DNA of 64,000 bases from Avena insularis. Its lineage: Eukaryota > Streptophyta > Magnoliopsida > Poales > Poaceae. Both the position numbers and the translations under genes were made by a program. The stretch is from positions 332,234,305 to 332,298,304 of the forward strand of contig CM042689.1 in the NCBI GenBank assembly GCA_023614405.1. Reading direction: 5' to 3'. Below, one piece after another: positions 34,538 to 48,110 of the stretch. The stretch's first letter is position 1; each line of letters opens with the position of its first letter. The notes beneath the pieces are model-generated. The model saw only the letters and a program-made list of their open reading frames with translations, did no database searches and was not told the DNA's origin.

Positions 34538-37500
34538 TGTAGGGTTCGTAGCATGGAAAACAAAAAAAAATTACCGCATGCACACAAACAAGCCAAGTTC
34601 TATCAACTATATTGTAGCAACGAGTCGATTAGAATACTCACCCTCGAAGATTCCAAAGCGGTTAACGAGAGCAAATTTTCGTGGGTGATGTATTCGTACA
34701 CTTGCCGATCTCAATATCGTGTAGACGATCCTTCCGGCGCTGCGTTCCGGCAGCGCTTTCGTAGTCGGTCACACGTTCGGTACTTGATGAAGACCTTCAT
34801 CTTCCTTGTTCCAGCAGACAACGGAGGTTATAGTTCATCCCTCGCGATTCCGTCAGCACGACGGCGTGGTGTCGGAAGTAGAGGGAAGATCCTGCATGTT
34901 GGGCCACGCAGAGATAAAACAAAACTTTTTCCTCTAACATGGTGATCCCAAGATCTAGCCGAGGTAGAAGGCCACGAGGTTTACCACTAGACGCGCAGTT
35001 GCGGATTACTGATGAAGCGCGTCAGTTGATGCAGTGCAGTCCTTTGCGATCCGATCGTCCTGATGCTGATCGTACGGCACCTCTGTTGGTATCCACACGT
35101 ACAAGGAGAAGCACCGGCGGCGAACTGCTAGGTTCGATACGACGATAGGAGTGCTGTGAAGCTAGGGTTTCCAACACATAGAATGACCTAACCGAACAAC
35201 AATTAACCCTTCTGGGTTACGGTGCTCCACTATATATAGGGAGTGAACGTGGGCTCTGCTCGCGCGATCCATTCACTAAATCCCATATAATTAGTCCCTA
35301 TGAGTCCGACTCACTGACTCAGTCCAAATCAGGCTCGGGTCCAACCCAACCAGATTTTCAGTTCAGATCCAATCCGAACTTGCTCCCGCTCTTAAGTGTG
35401 TGACCCCGCAGGCTCATGGCTACTTGGACATGATTAGAGTCCAACTCTCAATCGATCAGTCGGTAGAGGATCCTAGCATAACGTGCCGACTCTCAAGTAC
35501 CAAAGAGTCATGACGACTTGCCTTTCCAATGTGACTTGCGTCCGAGTCCCTTTTGCCTCACGATATACCTTGTCAGACTATAGGCGAATAATTACCATCC
35601 CTTAAATAGTCCGACTCTCTTCTCGATCTGAGATAAGTGATTCACCTGACTAACTCTTAGTCGATCGCCTCGGTTAACACTTAACCGAGTCGTGCATGGC
35701 CATGCTTTCCGAATAATATCATCCGAGAGGGCCCAGAGAATATCTCTCCGAGTGGAGGGGCAAAATCTCATCTTGATTATTCACATCACGCAGCTTGATT
35801 CTCAGTCGACCCGAACTCTGCCTTTATAACTGCCCAGTTACGGATCAACGTTTGACAGAACCTAAGTCGGTGATCCTCGACTTGGACTATGCAACAACCT
35901 CAGGTCTAAGGATTATATTGATTGAGATATACAAATGACAACTTGTTCATTGTACCTCAATATGGGTCATTCTGAATCGCTAAACTCTTTAGCCGAATCT
36001 GTGTAAGTTGGAATAGCATATCCATGCCCATGACAAGTGGAACCGAGTCATCAAGCCAACTTTCACATTGTTCTAAGTTGTGTGTCCAGCACAACCTCGA
36101 TGACCAAGGATATTTAGTACAAACAACATGAATGTATAGTTCCACAATCGAATCACATATTCAATGATACACATAAGATGTTTATACAATGACAACTTAA
36201 TATATTTATGAATACAATGGGAAATGTCATCATACATGATTGCCTCTAGGGCATATTCCCAACAACGCAGGGCTTCGCCTAAGCCGGTGCGAGTCATGGT
36301 GGATCTAGGGTTTCCCGGCAATCTAGGTTTAGAAGGCCGGGAGGAGGAGGTGGTGTCGGCGGCGGCTAGGGAGACGGCGGCGCGGCGGCGCACGGGGTGG
36401 GAGGGCTGGCTCCTGTGGTGTTTGGGGCAGCCCTCCCCCTCTATTTATGAGAGGGGCAGCCTTGGGAGGGGAGAGTTTGAATCCAAACCCAAACCCAAGT
36501 TGGATTGAAGGAAGGACTCTTTCCTTCTTCCACTAGGAAACCATTGTTCTAGTTTGACTTTTCAAACCTCTCGTTTGACTTTCAATTTAGAGCTTTAATT
36601 CTCTCTCACAAATGCCCAAACCAAGTGACCTAGGATATGATCCAATCATTCCACTTACCCATGACATATTCATGGACCATTCCCCTTCCGGTCCGGTGAA
36701 CCTTCTAGAATCTTCTAGAACCTCTCCGATGAAAACATCGAAATTATTCCCGAACTCCGGAATCAGACTTTCCTTATATGAATCTTATTCTTCGGACCAT
36801 TCCGGATATCCTCGTGATATCCCGGATCCCATCCGAGACTTCGAACAACATTCGGTATCCCTATTTACATTCCATATCTACTAAACAATATCGAATCCTT
36901 AAGTATGTCTCCCTACGGTTCGTGAATTATGCGGACATGACTGAGACACTTCTCCGATCAATAACCAATAGAGGAATCTGTAAATTCATATGGCTCCCAC
37001 ATATTTCTATGATTACTTTACGATTGAATGAACCACTTACATACGATACCAATTTCCCTTTGTCTCACGATAGTTTACTTATCCGAGGTTTGATCGTCGG
37101 TATCTCTGCATACCTAGTTCAACCTCGTTACCAATAAGTACTCTTTTCTCGTTCCCGTGATATGTGATCCCTTGTGAGTCAGTCACATGTTTGTAAGCCA
37201 ATTAGATGATATTCCACCAAGAGGGCCCAGAGTATATCTATCTGTCATATGGATGGACAAATCCCACTCTTGATCCATGTGCCTCCACACATACTTTCTA
37301 AACACTCAATGCCACCTTTATAGCCACCCAGTTATGGTGTGGTGTCTGATGTCATCAAAGCATCCTTCCGGTGATGGTGATTAGCATGATCTCATGGTCG
37401 AAGGAATTAGGTTACTATGCATCAGAAAGCTTATAGCAAATGAACTATTGAAATGACTTGATCTTAATGCTACGCTTATCTATAGGAGTATGTCCATCAT

Positions 37501-37753
37501 ACCATTCTCCTAATGATATGATCTTGTTATTAATAACATCTCAATGTTCATGATTGAGAAACCACGATCATCTATTAACCAACAAGCTAGTATTATAAAG
37601 AGGCTTTACCAGAGACTCTTATTTAGTTTACAAATCACACAAGTATTAATGTTTTCGGTTAATACTATTATAGCATGAATGTAAACATTTACATAAACAC
37701 AAAGATATAATAATAACCACTTTTATTATTGCCTCTAGGGCATATCTCCAACA
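34538..37753 (-). mobile_element. Copia solo LTR F, interrupted by solo LTR G
   Basis: The outer element comprises 34538-34896 and 36265-37753 (about 1.84 kb net). The minus strand begins TGTTGGAGATATGCCCTAG at 37753 and ends ...AACCCTACA at 34538. Target duplications CCTTT lie at 34533-34537 and 37754-37758. It is the same subfamily as the LTR at 1-784, and its left part resembles LTR E. No internal region is present, so it is a solo LTR. Confidence 0.9.
34897..36264 (-). mobile_element. Copia solo LTR G nested in F
   Basis: 1368 bp with mirror-image ends TGTTGGG...CCCAACA. On the minus strand it begins TGTTGGGAATATGCCCTAG. It resembles solo LTR D internally (CACTAGACGCGCAGTTGCGG). Flanks CTGCA (34892-34896) and ACGCA (36265-36269) match at 3 of 5 bases, consistent with a mutated target duplication. 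The flanking halves of F line up with the intact LTR E across the site. Confidence 0.82.
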
Positions 37754-37758
37754 CCTTT

Positions 37759-40246
37759 TTGTGCAAGTTTACATCTTCCAAGGGGGCTCTTAATCATCAT
37801 TTCTCCAATTGAGTATATGTGCTTATATTTTTAACCAAAGACATTTGATTGAACTAATACAATTATATTTTTAGATCAATTAAATATACAAATCCAAAAT
37901 AGAACCATAAACTAAATTACTATACATAACAGTTCTCTATCCAATCCATGTCCCACAGGTGATCCACAAGCGTGTTGTAAATTTGTATTGCATATGGATG
38001 CTTAGATGCGAAGCAGCACGCATACATGGTACAAGAAACATTGTTAGCATATCTTTTTCAATCATAAAACATAATCCATAGTGAACCTAGAGTTTGTTTA
38101 CCCTATACACTGGCCAAAATATTCTTAAGTCCTCCTTAAATACCCCATCCATGACATTGTTCAAGTTGTCCTTCATTAGATTGAGAATTAGCTACTGGTA
38201 CATAAATAGTTGGTTTGTGCACATGGTAGACATAGTCCATGTTTTTGGTTTAGAATCAATTTTGCGCAATATTTACTAAAACACGCATATCTTTCTCATA
38301 CTATGTTTTCAACGTATAGCCACTCAAATTATTTAGAAAAAACATGTGCATCTAAAACTTTTCATCAAAAATCAGTATAAGGTGTCTTCCCTACCTTTAC
38401 CTACTGGAAGCTTCACCCCTCTTAGATCATATCATGAGCTGCCTACATGATTGGATGAACAATGTAACATTGATGGTGGATACCTTTTTTTCTATGAGTA
38501 AATTTTTGTTGTTCGAGAATGAGATATTTATAGATGATTGTTGGAGGATGAGATATTTATAGATTCGTTCTTGATACTAGAAGTAGCCAATTTAGATGAC
38601 AGAACAATTGTGGGGATTGTTAGATGGAAGGGGTCGAGGGAGTGATTATCCCAGTAATGGAAAGAGTGAACTCATCTATGGTCATTGGCATTTTCTCAAA
38701 CCGTCACACTATGGATAAAATGAGATTGATCTATCCATCACTCTGAAATCCATTTACCCATTTCCAACTCCGTATCATCGTACTTAAGGCAAATCTCTAC
38801 ACCAAGTGCTTAATTTTCTAGCATGTTGTGGATACATGCGTGTAGGGGCTGTTCATCCTTGTGAGGGTGCAAAGTATTCGATTTATGAATGTGATACCCA
38901 TATATATTTCCATTGTGAAACATGATGCATGTTTGCATTTACACATATCTTTACTTATATTTGTGCTTCATATTTCGCACAACCATGTTTATGAGAGAGG
39001 TCAAATGAACCCATAAACATATGTCATGTTTCCTACTTCCAAAACCTTTTTTATTTTAATTTGTTCACTTATTAATTACTTTACTCTACTTGATATTTAT
39101 TTGTTATTTTATATATGTTGTAAAATACCAAATTACTTTTACCTTCTTCTTTGCATATAACTATATATAAGTGACATATATAGCTTGAGAGAATAAATAA
39201 TTTTCCTTATTACTTATGCAGTTCGATAATCTGTACTTTCACATTGATTGGTGCTACAAAAATCTTTTCACTTGGAGCTTATGACCCCCACAATCTCCTA
39301 CACATTGAATCCTCCGCCTTCCTCTCCCTCGAGCACATCGATAAGACAATGTGAACATGCTAAACAATGGAGAAGATAAGAAACTGGGGATTTGATAGAA
39401 AGATTTTGCCCGCCCTAGACACATTCCTTTTCCAAGATGGTCGATGGATGCCCTAGTGTGCCACACCGGCTAGGTTTTCTTGTTGATCGATATTTGGACT
39501 AAAATAAGTCACTTAAATAACCTTAGGGGCAAAAGTCAGCAAATCCTAAATGCAAGGACTAAAGTGTGTCTAGAAGAAATGTTACTATAAATTAGTCGTT
39601 TTTTATGATGAACTCTTTGGCTAGCGACTGCGTTGGAGCAAATCAATTGATGTGCCCTCTAAGGTTTCCTACCCAACCAATTGGTAGCCAAGCAGTTGGT
39701 AGCGAAAACATACAAATTGACTTCTAGCACATTACTAGCCAAAATTGATAAAGTTATAATATTTTTATTTTGAAAAAAATCTTGAAAGTTTTAACATGTA
39801 CACATTGGCCATTGGGACGAGAAGCGAGATATCCAAAAAACAAAACCTTTACAAATATTTATCCTGCACGCTCTTGCCTCGCTAAGTCGCGCTTTCTCCT
39901 TCTCGGATGGTCCTCTGTGTGTGTTTGCATGCTTGCCAAGTGTGAGAAGAAGAGAAAGTGGGATGAAGATGAGAGAGAAGTGGGATAAAGGAGTATGAGA
40001 GGTCCATTTTTTCCTTTTATTTTCAAAACCAAAAATTCAAAATAATATATCTCGAGAACTATTTGTCCAAATTACGGACCGTTTTACTTTTGAGTTCCTC
40101 GTGTCGAGAATTTTAAAATTAGATCTCACGTTGATATGTTTTGATATTATATTTTGTACATTCCTAAAACTATTACAATTATACTCGGGTTTGTATCGTA
40201 AGTGTACTCGGGTTTTCATTGAGTTATACTTCTATTTTTTAGTGTA
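37759..40246. other. Intergenic sequence without recognised features
   Basis: AT-rich. A short local duplication GAGATATTTATAGAT occurs twice near 38522-38565. No open frame or transposon terminus was recognised before the Helitron at 40247. Confidence 0.5.
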
Positions 40247-40276
40247 CTAGGAAACATGCCCGTGCGTTGCAACGGG
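40247..40276 (-). other. Helitron 3' terminus: hairpin and CTAG
   Basis: The plus strand reads CTAGGAAACATG, then an 18-base hairpin sequence at 40259-40276. Stem CCCGT (40259-40263) pairs with ACGGG (40272-40276), and the overlapping CGTTGCAACG is palindromic. A host A precedes at 40246. Confidence 0.85.
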
Positions 40277-40691
40277 ACATAAATTTCTCACTAATTATGT
40301 CAAACATGTAATTTTAGGACTCTCATTGGAATCAAGAATTATTTTCTTTAGAGATTTGACAAAACTCATGGACAAAATTTTCATGTTTTCGACCATGTTG
40401 CGTGAGACTTGGGTGTTTCTCCTGCTCCACCAGCCAGTACGCGTCCTTCTATCTTCCCCTTTGAATAATTAGAAGCAAACTGATCAATAATAGAACTATG
40501 AAGTACAGTAATAACACCATTCAAATAGACAAAATGCTGGTTCTCAAAATAATGAACTACCAAATATTTTACCAACGCTAGGCAAATAAAATGTTCATGA
40601 CGATTACAATTGCCTTATTGCATCCTTTTCATATTACATCTATACTTCTTGTATAGAAAGAAAAAAGAGCATGACAACTATAAAGAAAATA

Positions 40692-40815
40692 CTCCCTCCG
40701 TCCTGGAAAGGATGTCTCAGTTTTGTCTAAATTTGAATGTATCTAGACACTATTTAGTTTATAGATTCATCCAAATTTTGATAAACTTGTGACATCCTTT
40801 TTAGGACGGAGGGAG
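40692..40815. mobile_element. Stowaway (Tc1/Mariner) MITE
   Basis: 124 bp with ends CTCCCTCCGTCC/GGACGGAGGGAG, flanked by TA (40690-40691, 40816-40817). It lies inside the Helitron. Confidence 0.93.
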
Positions 40816-40817
40816 TA

Positions 40818-42784
40818 TGATGGATATGGTGCACCACATATTCTCATTTTCTCATGCTTGGCTGCTTAGCATCCTCTTTCATACATTGTGTAGACCATAA
40901 CCCCTAAAAAGGAGAAGAGGCAAAAGTTAACAGATATGCTAAAACAAAAGTTAATCAGACTTTTCTCATTTAATGGTAATTGAAGATCTCGTATATTGCA
41001 TATCATGTGGTCAATAGAGAGAAGACAACACTGATCAATAATTAAACACAAGCATATTATCCTAGATGCTAAAAAGGTACATCAGATATATATATTTGGA
41101 GGCAAAAAAATCTTCTATAAATCCATTGTAAAACTCGCGCAGTTTGTTCGAGGAGTAAAAACTCATGCATGCTACAACATTTAACTCTTTTAGAAGGATA
41201 GTACTTCCCAAAAAATTAAACAAACAGATGCATGGATCGCATGATGATCCATCTATAACAAGTAAAGCATGAAATAAACTTGAAATAAGCGTGAAATAGT
41301 ATATGTACAACACAAAGGTGATGTGAGAAGTCATTAGAAAGGAAGAGAATGATGAGTGAATCAACAAACTATCACAACAAGCACACCGAAGGAATAGCTA
41401 TAATATCCATTGTTAATACATCACTCAGAAAACATTAATTCATGCAACATAGGTCATATGCATGATACCTATAGAATAGTTCTACATGAGTTTTAAAAAA
41501 TTGGCGTGCATGACATTGACACAGTAAGCCATTGACCACGTGGGTATTAAATCGACGGTTCTGAACAAATTGCTTACAAAGTACCTGATCATGAAGATGA
41601 AGATGTTGACAACACAAACGAATCTTCGGTACACCTCTCCTAGAAATGAACATGAAAGTAATCAACATTTATTTTGAAAATTTACGTCTGAAACAGTATG
41701 AGTGTTCCATTTCTATTGTATGTAGGCGCTTTGACAAGCTTCTGCATGGGAACCTGTGTAACTCAAGTTCTTGATGAAGGTAGCATAATTTTAGTATGAA
41801 GATAAAATTTTCAAATTTGACTACATATCTCATAAAGAAATAATGAAAAATCAAATTAGGCATGATATTCAAAAACATGTGAAGCTTATATAACTTTAGG
41901 AAAACATTGGAAGTCTATAGCTCATAAATTTTATTTAACACTAAAAAGGCATACCAAGTACATATTCCATGCATATAATAACATATTAGCATGTGCTCTG
42001 AAGAAATAATAGAAAAGATAAAGATCATATGCATACAAATATAAACCTCATACTGAACTGGATTGTTGGTTTTTTATTTGTTCATGTATCGGATGGAAAT
42101 GCTACTGCAGGGATTGTGTGTTGCTGCTATATTAGATGCCGACCACCCCTTTTTGGTGAGAAGACAACAGCATTCTAGTACATATGTATAAAGAAAAGTA
42201 AATAATCAAAGGGCCTAGTTGAATATCTCCATCCAAGATGGAAACCAAGAGTACTTTGTCCTCATAGCCATATGGATAAGGTAGTAGCATGTAGTAGGAT
42301 GAATACGTGGTTCTTACCTCACTAATAAATTTCTTGACATTTTTTTTTGGTAGTATAGGTTATGTAAGGTGTCAAGAAATTAGTTCACATAGTTCATGAA
42401 TTCCACCCAAGCATGGCATGCGTGTAAGAAAAAGTATGTATTGAGGAAATACTAGATAACTTGTTGACTGCTGCTACTTATGGATAGGGATCAGATGCCA
42501 TGGACAATAGGGTTGTGCGATGACATCTAAGCTGCATCCCGTCGGGTTTGGCTCAGGGCTGCAGACAGGCATTAACATGCCTCCTCCTGGTTATATCAAG
42601 GAAAACAGAGAAATACCAATCTTAAAACTCCTGTCCAACAACACAAATAATGATCAATAACTAACTGCAAGTGATACAGAAACAATAATCATTGAGTACT
42701 TACCGGTGGATCACACATTGTTAAAACATTGAAGTGTTGTAGGTAAATTGAAAAGAAAATCAAAGTTGGATCCTAAAACACTTT
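40818..42784. other. Helitron interior, unrecognised
   Basis: AT-rich sequence with no identified protein similarity on either strand. It could include introns of captured genes. A short GC-rich stretch at about 42530-42590 looks different in composition but could not be assigned. Confidence 0.4.
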
Positions 42785-43005
42785 CCTGAGCTTGATCTTC
42801 ATGTTGTCATTCTCCTTCTTCACATTGTCGACCTCTGCACTGATGCTCTGAAAACGTTTCCAATGATTGCAAATTCTGAATATTTTCATTCGGCTATTGG
42901 TGTTGAAAGAAATTACTGAAGTAGATCAGACAAGAACCTGGTGCTTCTCATCCCACCGTATCTTCCCGGAGTTGGTCTGGTACTTCTCCAGGATCCTTAG
43001 TCGTC
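42785..43005 (-). pseudogene. Captured PISTILLATA/GLOBOSA-like MADS-box exons
   Basis: Two neighbouring exon-like segments on the minus strand. The first (about 43005 to 42938) encodes ILEKYQTNSGKIRWDEKHQ and ends CAG|GTTCTT, a GT donor. The second (42847 to 42785) follows TTTTCAG and encodes SAEVDNVKKENDNMKIKLR. Joined in phase they match the I-region/K-domain start of grass PI/GLO proteins (the OsMADS2/OsMADS4 class), which specify lodicules and stamens. Conservation of the frame and both splice borders suggests capture of genomic DNA with its intron. The MADS box and later K-domain exons were not found, and after the second segment the frame reaches a stop within four codons, so this is a gene fragment. 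The family assignment rests on recall of the motif. Confidence 0.83.
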
Positions 43006-43969
43006 TAGAAGCGATCGACAGTTTGCATCTTTGCGATAAGTTCCAATTAAAATAGACCCTAGAAACATAAATATGATGCAGAGAATGTATGTTATCATGC
43101 CATAAGAAATATAGTAACTTATTTGCTTTACAAGATGCAAATTGATATCGTGCTACCAAATATCAGTTAAAGTACAGAGCATGACCTTCGTTATCTTAAC
43201 AGGGTGATACACCAATCACATGAATGGCTCAACGAGATGACATTAAATTTGGACATGTATATGAAATATTTGACGAGAAATACCAATTCAAATGAAAAAA
43301 AAGCCAAGCGGTTTTCCATGCAAAAACCAATCATTTAGCTCTATCTCTAGTACAGTTCTTGATTGAATTATGTTTAAAGTGATAAAACGGAAGAGATTTA
43401 AAGAAAATTAACCTATAATAGTTTAAGATCATCCATTCTCACGTCTTCATTCACAGCAACTAACGGTGTGTTGGCTGCAAAAATACACATTGACCAAATT
43501 ATTGACACAATTGATCGATGCTCGTGTTTTATTGACATCCTAAATGAAAACCATGGAGAACAATGCAAGTTTGTCATATATTCATGTATCATGTGATGAC
43601 AGTAAATTCTAAGGTTATCCCTCTGCACATGCATCATACACGTTAGCCCATTTAGGACATCAGCTAACCATTGTGGCGGAGCTAGGATCTGAACTATGTG
43701 ATGTCAAGCAAACAAAAAGAATTAGAACACACTTCTTCACAAATTATCCATTTAACAAACTTCAGATCTGACAAAAAAGCTACTGTTATCAGAAAACAAG
43801 TTCCTCGTTTTAAGCTGATCACTCTGAAGAATTTGCAATATTAGAATCTGACAATCACTTCGTCTTCACAAATATGTCCATTTACCAAATTTTAGACTTG
43901 GCAATAAAAAGCTACCGATGTAAGAAAAACAGCAATACAAATAATTCTTACAGAAAGATTTTTTTTTGT
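43006..43969. other. Helitron interior, unrecognised
   Basis: AT-rich sequence between the MADS fragment and the first 5'-terminal unit. No MADS-box (exon 1) coding sequence or other protein was recognised. Confidence 0.4.
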
Positions 43970-45204
43970 ATTATCCCTGAAACGGTAGAACAACAATTCT
44001 TGTTTTCTAAGCTAAAACGACGGATCACGTAGAACATGAATTATGGATTTCTAAACTACACTAATACTCTGAAAATTTGAAGAGAAGGAAACAGAACTTA
44101 TAATAAAAGGGAAGGGCCTCGTCGTGCTTCTAAAGTGGATGTGGACAGATGAACTGACGATTGTGCGTCAATCGGGCAACTGTCTATCGACGAACTGACG
44201 ATATGGACATACAAACTTGCCTAACCGGCACCCGATGAGATGGCCATGTGCCTGATCGCCGGAGTTGGTCCGACCAATTCTGCCGGAAGGGCAGCCTCAA
44301 CTCTCGGACTCGGTGTTACTACTGGCCGTCCTCCCATTAGGCTTACAAATCGATTTGAGAGCAAAAGGATTGGGGGATGAAAAGTGGGCCTGAGTGGTCA
44401 ATTATCTAGTGTATTTTTGCGTTCAGCCATAAGTGGGGGTCTTTGACTTGCAAAATTCATATGTAGTCATTTGAGTACGCAGCCATAACATGGATCCGAC
44501 ACTGCAGATAACCGAACAACATGGAGAAATGCTTTTTGTAGAAACCTACCTAGTACATTGTTGATATGGAACTAACATAGATGACCCGACAACTCTGTTG
44601 ACATCTTCCTCAATTGGTGGTTCTACTCTCAACATGAACAAGAAAACCCAAAGGCTCCACTGATCTGCAGTCATCTTCCTCCCATAGAGTGCAGGTCGGA
44701 TCCTCGGTCTCCCTTCCCAGATCGGGAAGGGGATTAGATCGCCTGAGGTAGGTCATACCTGGTGAGGTGATCTGTAGGGAGTGGCGCGGTGGAGTAGGCG
44801 GGCATCATGTTGATGATAGGGGGCCTCCCACAAGCGGGCATCCCGAGCGCGGCTCCTCTTCCGCGCCTTCCCGCTGGACCCCTCAAGGCAGCACCAGAGG
44901 CTGAAGACGGCAACAATAGCTTGTCGAGGAGCTCGCGTATGAGGTGGAGAGGCGGAGGAGGGGTGGGCGGAGCCGTTTCGGTAGTGGAGATGTCATGAAG
45001 ATCTGGATCTGGCAACATGTGGATTTGCCCGCTGGTAGTGTCGGCGTCGGAGGGGCGAGAGGGCCGGGCGATTTGGACTGAGAACGTTGTGTGGGAGGAG
45101 GAGGGAAGAGCGATGGAAAAAACCGAGCGGGGGCGGGGAGTCAGACGAAGCGGGGCGACCTAGTGGCAGAAAACGGAACCGCTTCGTATTTTTAGATAGT
45201 AGAG
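43970..45204 (-). repeat. Helitron 5'-terminal unit, copy 1
   Basis: 1235-bp unit starting ATTATCCCTGAAACGG and ending in the Helitron 5' terminus (minus strand TCTCTACTATCTAAAAATACG region). It contains a GC-rich leader and a Pro-rich frame (minus, 44734-45018, starting MLPDPDLHDIST) that recurs in copies 2 and 3 but resembles no protein I know. It may be the promoter and first exon of a captured gene. Confidence 0.88.
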
Positions 45205-46440
45205 ATTATCCCTGAAATGGTAGAACACCAATTCTTGTTTTCTAAGCTAAAACGATAGATCACGTAGAACATGAATTATGGATTTCTAAACTACACAAAT
45301 ACTCTGAAAATTTGAAGAGAAGGAAACAGAACTTACAATAAAAGGGAAGGGCCTCGTCGTGCTTCTAAAGTGGATGTGGACAGATGAACTGACGACGGTG
45401 CGTCAATCGGGCAACAGCCTATCGACGAACTGACGATGTGGACAGACAAACTTGCCTAACCGGCACCCGATGAGATGGCCATGTGCCTGATCGCCGGAGT
45501 TGGTACGACCAATTCTGCCGGAAGGGCAGCCTCAACTCTCAGACTCGGTGTTACTACTGGCCGTCCTCCCATTAGGCTTACAAATCGATCCGAGAGCAAA
45601 AGGATTGGGGGATGAAAAGTGGGCCTGAGTGGTCAATTATCTAGTGTGTTTTTGCGTTCAGCCATAAATGGGGGTCTTTGACTTGCAAAATTCATATGTA
45701 GTCGTTTGAGTACGCAGCCATAACATGGATCCGGCACTGCAGATAACCGAACAACATGGAGAATTGCTTTTTGTAGAAACCTACCTCATACATTGTTGAT
45801 ATGGAACTAACATAGACGACCCGACAACTCTGTTGACATCTTCCTCAATTGGTGGTTCTACTCTCAACATGAACAAGAAAACCCAAAGGCTCCACTGATC
45901 TGCGGTCATCTTCCTCCCATAGAGTGCAGGTCGGATCCTCGGTCTCCCTTCCCAGATCGGGAAGGGGATTAGATAGCCTGAGGTAGGTCGTACCTGGTGA
46001 GGTGATCTGTAGGGAGTGGCGCGGTGGAGTAGGCGGGCATCGTGTTGATGAAGGGGGGGCCTCCCATAAGCGGGCATCCCGATCACGGCTCCTCTTCCGC
46101 GCCTTCCCGCTGGACCCCTCAAGGCAGCACCAAAGGCTGAAGACGGCAACAATAGCTTGTCGAGGAGCTCACGTATGAGGTGGAGAGGCGGAGGAGGGGT
46201 GGGTGGGGCCGGTGCGGTAGTGGAGATGTCATGAAGATCTGGATCTGGCAACATGTGGATTTGCCCGCTGGTGGTGTCGGCGTCGGAGGGGAGAGAGGGC
46301 CGGGCGATTTGGACTGAGAACGTTGTGTGGGAGGAGGAGGGAAGAGCGATGGAAAAAAACGAGCGGGGGCGGGGAGTCGGACGAAGCGGGGCGACCTAGT
46401 GGCAGAAAACGGAACCGCTTCGTATTTTTAGATCGTAGAG
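45205..46440 (-). repeat. Helitron 5'-terminal unit, copy 2
   Basis: 1236 bp, tandem and direct with copy 1 and nearly identical by eye. The same Pro-rich frame (45781-46254) is extended here to 157 codons by small differences, which argues that the frame is not under selection. Confidence 0.88.
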
Positions 46441-47747
46441 ATTATCCCTGAAACGGTAGAACAACAATTCTTGTTTTCTAAGCTAAAACGACAGCGTAGA
46501 ACATGAATTACGGATTTCTAAACTACACTAATACTCTGAAAAATTTAAAGAGAAGGAAACAGAACTTACAATAAAAGGGAAGGGCCTCGTCGTGCTTCTA
46601 AAGTGGATGTGGACAGATGAACAGACGATGGTGCGTCAATCGGGCAGCCGCTTAGTGTGGAACCGGAATTAACTTGCCTATGCACCGATGAGATGGCCAT
46701 GTTCTTGATCGCCGGAGTTGGTCCGACCAATTCTGCCGGAAGGGAAGCCTCAACTCTCGGACTCGGTGTTACTACTGGTCGTCCTCCCATTAGGCTTACA
46801 AATCGATTTGAGAGCAAAAGGATTGGGCGATGAAAAGTGGGCCTGAGTGGTCAATTATCTAGTGTGTTTTTGCATTCAGCCATAAGTGGGGGTCTTTGAC
46901 TTACAAAATTCATATGTAGTCGTTTGAGTACGCAGCCATAACATGTATCCGGCACTGCAGATAACCGAACAACATGGAGAATTGCTTTTTGTAGAAACCT
47001 ACCTCGTACATTGTTGATATGGAACTAACATAGACGACCCGACAACTCTGTTGACATCTTCCTCAATTGGTGGTTCTACTCTCAACATGAACAAGAAAAC
47101 CCAAAGGCTCCACTGATCTGCGGTCATCTTCCTCCCATAGAGTGCAGGTCGGATCCTCGGTGGAAGTACAAAGGAAGTCGCCTAGAGGGGGGGGGTGAAT
47201 AGGCTTTTAAAAATATTACGGTTTAGGCTCAAGTAAATGCGGAATAAAACTAACGTTTAATTTATTGAGCACAAAACCTAGCCACTAAGTTCACCTAGGT
47301 GCACCAACAACCTATGCTAAGCAATACAAGCAACAAGGTGATAGCAAGGTATAAATACTTCAAGCACGATGGCTATCACAATGTAAAGTGCATAAGTAAA
47401 AGGGTTGTTGAGAGATAGATGGACGCGGAGACAAAGATTTGTTTTTCAAGTTCACTTCCAAAGAAGCTACGTCTCCGTTGGAGAGGTGCGATGCAATGCT
47501 CTCCGAGCATACAAATGGCTCACCTCGAGGTGTGGTGGCTCGATGCACACTCAACGCCACACAAGGCCTCACCCCGGATGCGGAAGCACGCAACTCACCG
47601 ATGCCACAAAAGGCTCACCCTATTCTCCCAAGTGCGCACCACAAAAGGCGGGCACTTGCTCCACTATGGGACGCTTGAGGGCGGTCACCGAACCCGTACA
47701 AGATTGGGGCTAACTCCACAACTCAATTGGAGGCTCCCAACAACAAA

Positions 47748-47823
47748 GCCACAAAAGGCCAACAATGCCACAAAAGGCTATAAGACCACAAAAGGTCAAC
47801 AAGACCACAAAAGGTCAACAATC
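47748..47823. repeat. 19-bp minisatellite in element K
   Basis: Four tandem units of CCACAAAAGG(T/C)CAACAA(T/G) type. There are no spacers between units. Confidence 0.85.
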
Positions 47824-47900
47824 CAACCACACAACCGTCTAGGGTTCCAAGGACCCAAGAGAAACAAGCTCACAAGCTTGAACTCGCTGAATCTCCGAGG

Positions 47901-48110
47901 AGAACTCAAACCTATGCACCAAATGCAAGGGCAAGTCCTTCTCTCCCAAATTCCAACAAAGCTACAAAAGCTATTGGGGGAATAAGGGAGGAAGAACACA
48001 AGAGTAGAACTCAAACCTATGCACCAAATGCAAGGGCAAGTCCTTCTCTCCCAAATTCCAACAAAGCTACAAAAGCTATTGGGGAAATAAGGGAGGAAGA
48101 ACACAAGAGG
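47901..48110. repeat. 105-bp tandem duplication in element K
   Basis: Two nearly identical copies beginning AGAACTCAAACCTATGCACC (47901 and 48006). Confidence 0.88.

Noticed and set aside
47748..47823. Possible CRISPR-like array
   Set aside because: Units are contiguous without unique spacers, and the genome is a plant nuclear one. It is a minisatellite.
47419..47985. 188-codon plus ORF
   Set aside because: Entirely within element K and covering its 19-bp minisatellite. Repetitive Lys/Thr composition, no domain.
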